From NCBI GenBank assembly GCA_022826645.1, contig JAJDUM010000083.1, positions 1 through 64,000 of the forward strand: a stretch of 64,000 nt of DNA. Reading direction: 5' to 3'. Below the pieces are notes generated by a model. It ran no database searches. It saw only the letters and a list, made by a program, of their open reading frames with translations, and was not told where the DNA came from. The position numbers were made by a program, and so were the translations under genes. Position 1 is the stretch's first letter, and every line of letters starts with the position of its first letter. The DNA is from Candidatus Poribacteria bacterium (lineage in GTDB: Bacteria; Poribacteria; WGA-4E; PCPOR2b). This document shows, piece after piece, positions 62,068-64,000 of the stretch.

Positions 62068-63039
62068 TCACCTCTGTCCTATGCTCACCTCTGGAGTGTC
62101 TATTTCCCGGAAAGGGTGCTGAACCTGAAAGCCGGTTCTATATGTTTCACGGAAATGTTCTAGCCGCCTGATTGTCATTTCAGCGAAGATCGGGTCTATG
62201 TCAGAGGTATAGCAGATGCGCTTCAGTCTTTCGCAAGCAATTAACGTTGTTCCTGAGTGTGAAAAGAAGTCCACGACTAAATCGCCCTCACGGCTACCGG
62301 TCCCCACTATCCGTTCAGTTGCTTTCAGCGGCTTCTGGGCATAAGCGCCGGGGACATTTTCCTCCATCCGATAAAAGACCTGCTGAATATCAACCCACAC
62401 GTTGCCGGGTCTGATAGTATCGGATCGACTCCGCTCCAGGTTTTCCACTCGTTCGCCGCGGACTGTTTTGTAATAACCGCGTAAAATTTTAGGTATATCC
62501 GTATAAACAACTGCAAAGTCGGGATTGCCCTTCGTATAGTAGAGCAGCTCCTGTCTCACCGCCATCCAGTTTTTCTGAGTACCATACCCCCGCTGATTCC
62601 GCATTGTGATGAAACTTCTCGCTTCTAAGCCCTCAAAGTCCCGCATCATGAGCATGAAATCGGGTAGAGGTTGGAAGTTGTCCTTCTGATCGGCACCCAA
62701 CCACGCGTAGAAGTGAGCGTCTTCATCTAATATCTCAATCGTATTCCCCACCCAATCGCGAGAAAACCCCATATATTCAGCTAAGTTTAGCTTACTTAAA
62801 TTTTGGGTGGTTTTATTTCCGACACTCACATTATAAGGTGGGTCGTTCACGGCTACTTTTGCCTTGTCGCGTCCAACTATCTTTGATACTGCATTTGGAC
62901 TGGTTGCATCCAACACACCGACTCTATGTCCTCGTACCGGATCCTGCCAAACCTCGCCGGGCTTAAGCCGACAGTGGGGAAGTAGCTTCTTCCGGAGTTC
63001 GATATCGGAATCAAGTCTTGTTAAGGATTCGGTCGCCAT
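62068..63039 (-). CDS. DNA methyltransferase, beta-class (N6-adenine or N4-cytosine), orphan
   Basis: A 323-residue amino-methyltransferase. The catalytic motif DPPYN is at residues 66-70 and the AdoMet site (VVDFFSHSGTTLIACERLKR) near 255, so motif IV precedes motif I, the order of the beta class. DPPY points to N6-adenine more than N4-cytosine. No restriction endonuclease gene is adjacent, so it may be a solitary methylase with an epigenetic role or part of a system decayed at this site. Target sequence cannot be inferred. Confidence 0.88.
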   Translation of the reverse strand: MATESLTRLDSDIELRKKLLPHCRLKPGEVWQDPVRGHRVGVLDATSPNAVSKIVGRDKAKVAVNDPPYNVSVGNKTTQNLSKLNLAEYMGFSRDWVGNTIEILDEDAHFYAWLGADQKDNFQPLPDFMLMMRDFEGLEARSFITMRNQRGYGTQKNWMAVRQELLYYTKGNPDFAVVYTDIPKILRGYYKTVRGERVENLERSRSDTIRPGNVWVDIQQVFYRMEENVPGAYAQKPLKATERIVGTGSREGDLVVDFFSHSGTTLIACERLKRICYTSDIDPIFAEMTIRRLEHFRETYRTGFQVQHPFREIDTPEVSIGQR

Positions 63040-63071
63040 ACCTATCCATCAGTGGTGGAGTTGCCCGAAAA

Positions 63072-64000
63072 TCACATCGGTTCTGTGACGGTTCCCATGA
63101 ACAGTATCGTCTCCGTCTCGGCATCATAGATAGTAAAAAAGAAGGGACGATCAACCCGAAAGGCCGGAGGTAAAGACTTCACTCCCACGACAGCCGTAAC
63201 AGCGGCAGCTTCTGTCCCCTCTTCGTTCACTTCTACGAAGGTCTTATGTCGGACCTCACTGATAAAAAGGTTGGGACCCATACCGCTAAAATCGGCACCG
63301 CCACCAAACGCAATTTCCATCCCTAATGCTTCCAGGGTATCGTTCAAGTTTGCTTCGTATTCTAGTTTGAAACGGGGAAGCACCATTTCCTGCTGCCTAT
63401 CCTGAAACTGCGACAACCAATCCTCCCAATTTGCCTCATTAAGGTTTCTCATGAACTTGTTAAGATTGGAATTGCGGTCAGGCAGGAAAATGTACATACT
63501 CATCTGCCCGTCGCCATACGGTAAACTCGTTGCTTCAAAATTCTCGCCGCGGAAGTATGGGTACTCTCCCTCTCGACGCATCATCTGTACCTGCTTCTCA
63601 CTTCCATTCGACAGATGAAAAATTCCCTGCCGCGTCCTAGAGGGATTGAATTCGTCCTGCCAGTTCCCCTTAAAATAGATAGCGTTAATCAGAAAGAGCA
63701 GTGTCTGCGGATTAATCCTGTCGACGATTTTCTCAATCTTGCCGTTCGTGTTTGTATCAACCCACTCGTTCATGATTTCTGTCGCTTGCGACGCACTAAA
63801 ATCAAGTGCAGCCACCTCCGCTCCAAAAAATGAGCGATTCCGTTCTAAGAAGTCGGGATTGAATGTAATCCCCTGGCGGTACCAGATGGAGTTTGCGATC
63901 GAGATTTCAACTTTGGGGTCAGGGTTCTCCAGGCTTTCTCGCAATGCTTTGTTGGAGTGGTTAATCGTTGATAGATCTAACGCATCTATCCCCAGAACTT
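63072..64000 (-). CDS. Serpin family protease inhibitor (5' end beyond the window)
   Basis: At least 309 residues; the frame stays open to the right edge, so the N-terminus is missing. The serpin core is clear: IANSIWYRQG, LINAIYFKGNWQDEF, MSMYIFLPD, FKLEYEANLNDTLEALGM and the signature FRVDRPFFFTIYD. The hinge before the reactive loop (VNEEGTEAAAVTAV) keeps the small residues needed for loop insertion, so it is probably inhibitory. Counting from the hinge, P1 falls on the Lys or Ser in GVKSLPP. Bacterial serpins are rare and are mostly exported. It lies 32 bases upstream of the methyltransferase gene on the same strand. Confidence 0.9.
   Translation of the reverse strand, partial: VLGIDALDLSTINHSNKALRESLENPDPKVEISIANSIWYRQGITFNPDFLERNRSFFGAEVAALDFSASQATEIMNEWVDTNTNGKIEKIVDRINPQTLLFLINAIYFKGNWQDEFNPSRTRQGIFHLSNGSEKQVQMMRREGEYPYFRGENFEATSLPYGDGQMSMYIFLPDRNSNLNKFMRNLNEANWEDWLSQFQDRQQEMVLPRFKLEYEANLNDTLEALGMEIAFGGGADFSGMGPNLFISEVRHKTFVEVNEEGTEAAAVTAVVGVKSLPPAFRVDRPFFFTIYDAETETILFMGTVTEPM

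Overview
This window (about 50% GC by eye, genes on both strands, no rRNA or tRNA seen) looks like a chromosome segment of an uncultured diderm bacterium. A complete type II secretion gene set with an outer-membrane secretin shows the double membrane. Several features together recall Candidatus Poribacteria and related marine or sponge-associated lineages: phytanoyl-CoA dioxygenase and Gfo/Idh/MocA genes, enolase-superfamily and sugar-isomerase genes, a class-3 (archaeal/eukaryotic-type) prolyl-tRNA synthetase, a bacterial serpin, and hairpin-rich small repeats. That placement is an inference from gene content, not a phylogenetic result.

Layout. 1-12.6 kb: the tail of a membrane protein, then a run of + strand metabolic genes: mandelate-racemase-like enzyme, zinc alcohol dehydrogenase, SAF-type oxidoreductase, a tandem nucleotidyltransferase-fold protein, quinone oxidoreductase, 2-enoyl thioester reductase-like protein, MFS transporter, D-2-hydroxyacid dehydrogenase and an AlbA/Schlafen-type regulator. 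12.63-12.84 kb: a MITE-like element of nested hairpins with TA-flanked inverted repeats. 12.9-24.1 kb: uvrC, a double-length YibE/F transporter, a divergent PhyH / Gfo-Idh / PhyH group served by two good sigma70-type promoters, a TPR protein and a flavin-dependent halogenase-like enzyme. 24.1-37.6 kb (minus strand): a ten-gene type II secretion operon in the order E-F-G-H-I-J-K-L-M-D, with a very long secretin carrying six N1-type modules. 37.7-40.2 kb: HAD hydrolase and a ThDP enzyme. 40.2-41.1 kb: a hairpin-dense intergenic region that also holds the nuo promoter and a CRP-type palindrome. 41.1-52.7 kb: nuoA,B,C,D,H,I,J,K,L,M,N without nuoE,F,G, interrupted between nuoC and nuoD by an orphan antitoxin-like gene, and ended by a clear terminator. 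53.0-64.0 kb: Gfo/Idh oxidoreductase plus sugar isomerase, a DUF6178-like protein apparently split over two genes, htpX, two small hypothetical genes, an orphan solute-binding protein, proS, an orphan DNA methyltransferase and a serpin cut by the window edge.

How the genes work together. The nuo operon encodes the proton-pumping membrane arm and the Q-module of complex I; the electron-input module must come from elsewhere or be replaced by another donor. The gsp operon encodes the ATPase, platform, pseudopilins, assembly proteins and secretin of one export machine; GspC and the prepilin peptidase are not in the window. The scattered dehydrogenases, isomerase, enolase-superfamily enzyme, ThDP enzyme and MFS carrier suggest catabolism of sugar acids or polyols, but no substrate can be read from the sequence.

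The strongest candidates for new biology are the nested-hairpin repeat elements, the six-module secretin with a repeat-derived N-terminal extension, the paired PhyH proteins with HTD versus HGA metal motifs, the halogenase-like flavoprotein, the tandem nucleotidyltransferase-fold protein, and the antitoxin-like gene inside the nuo operon.
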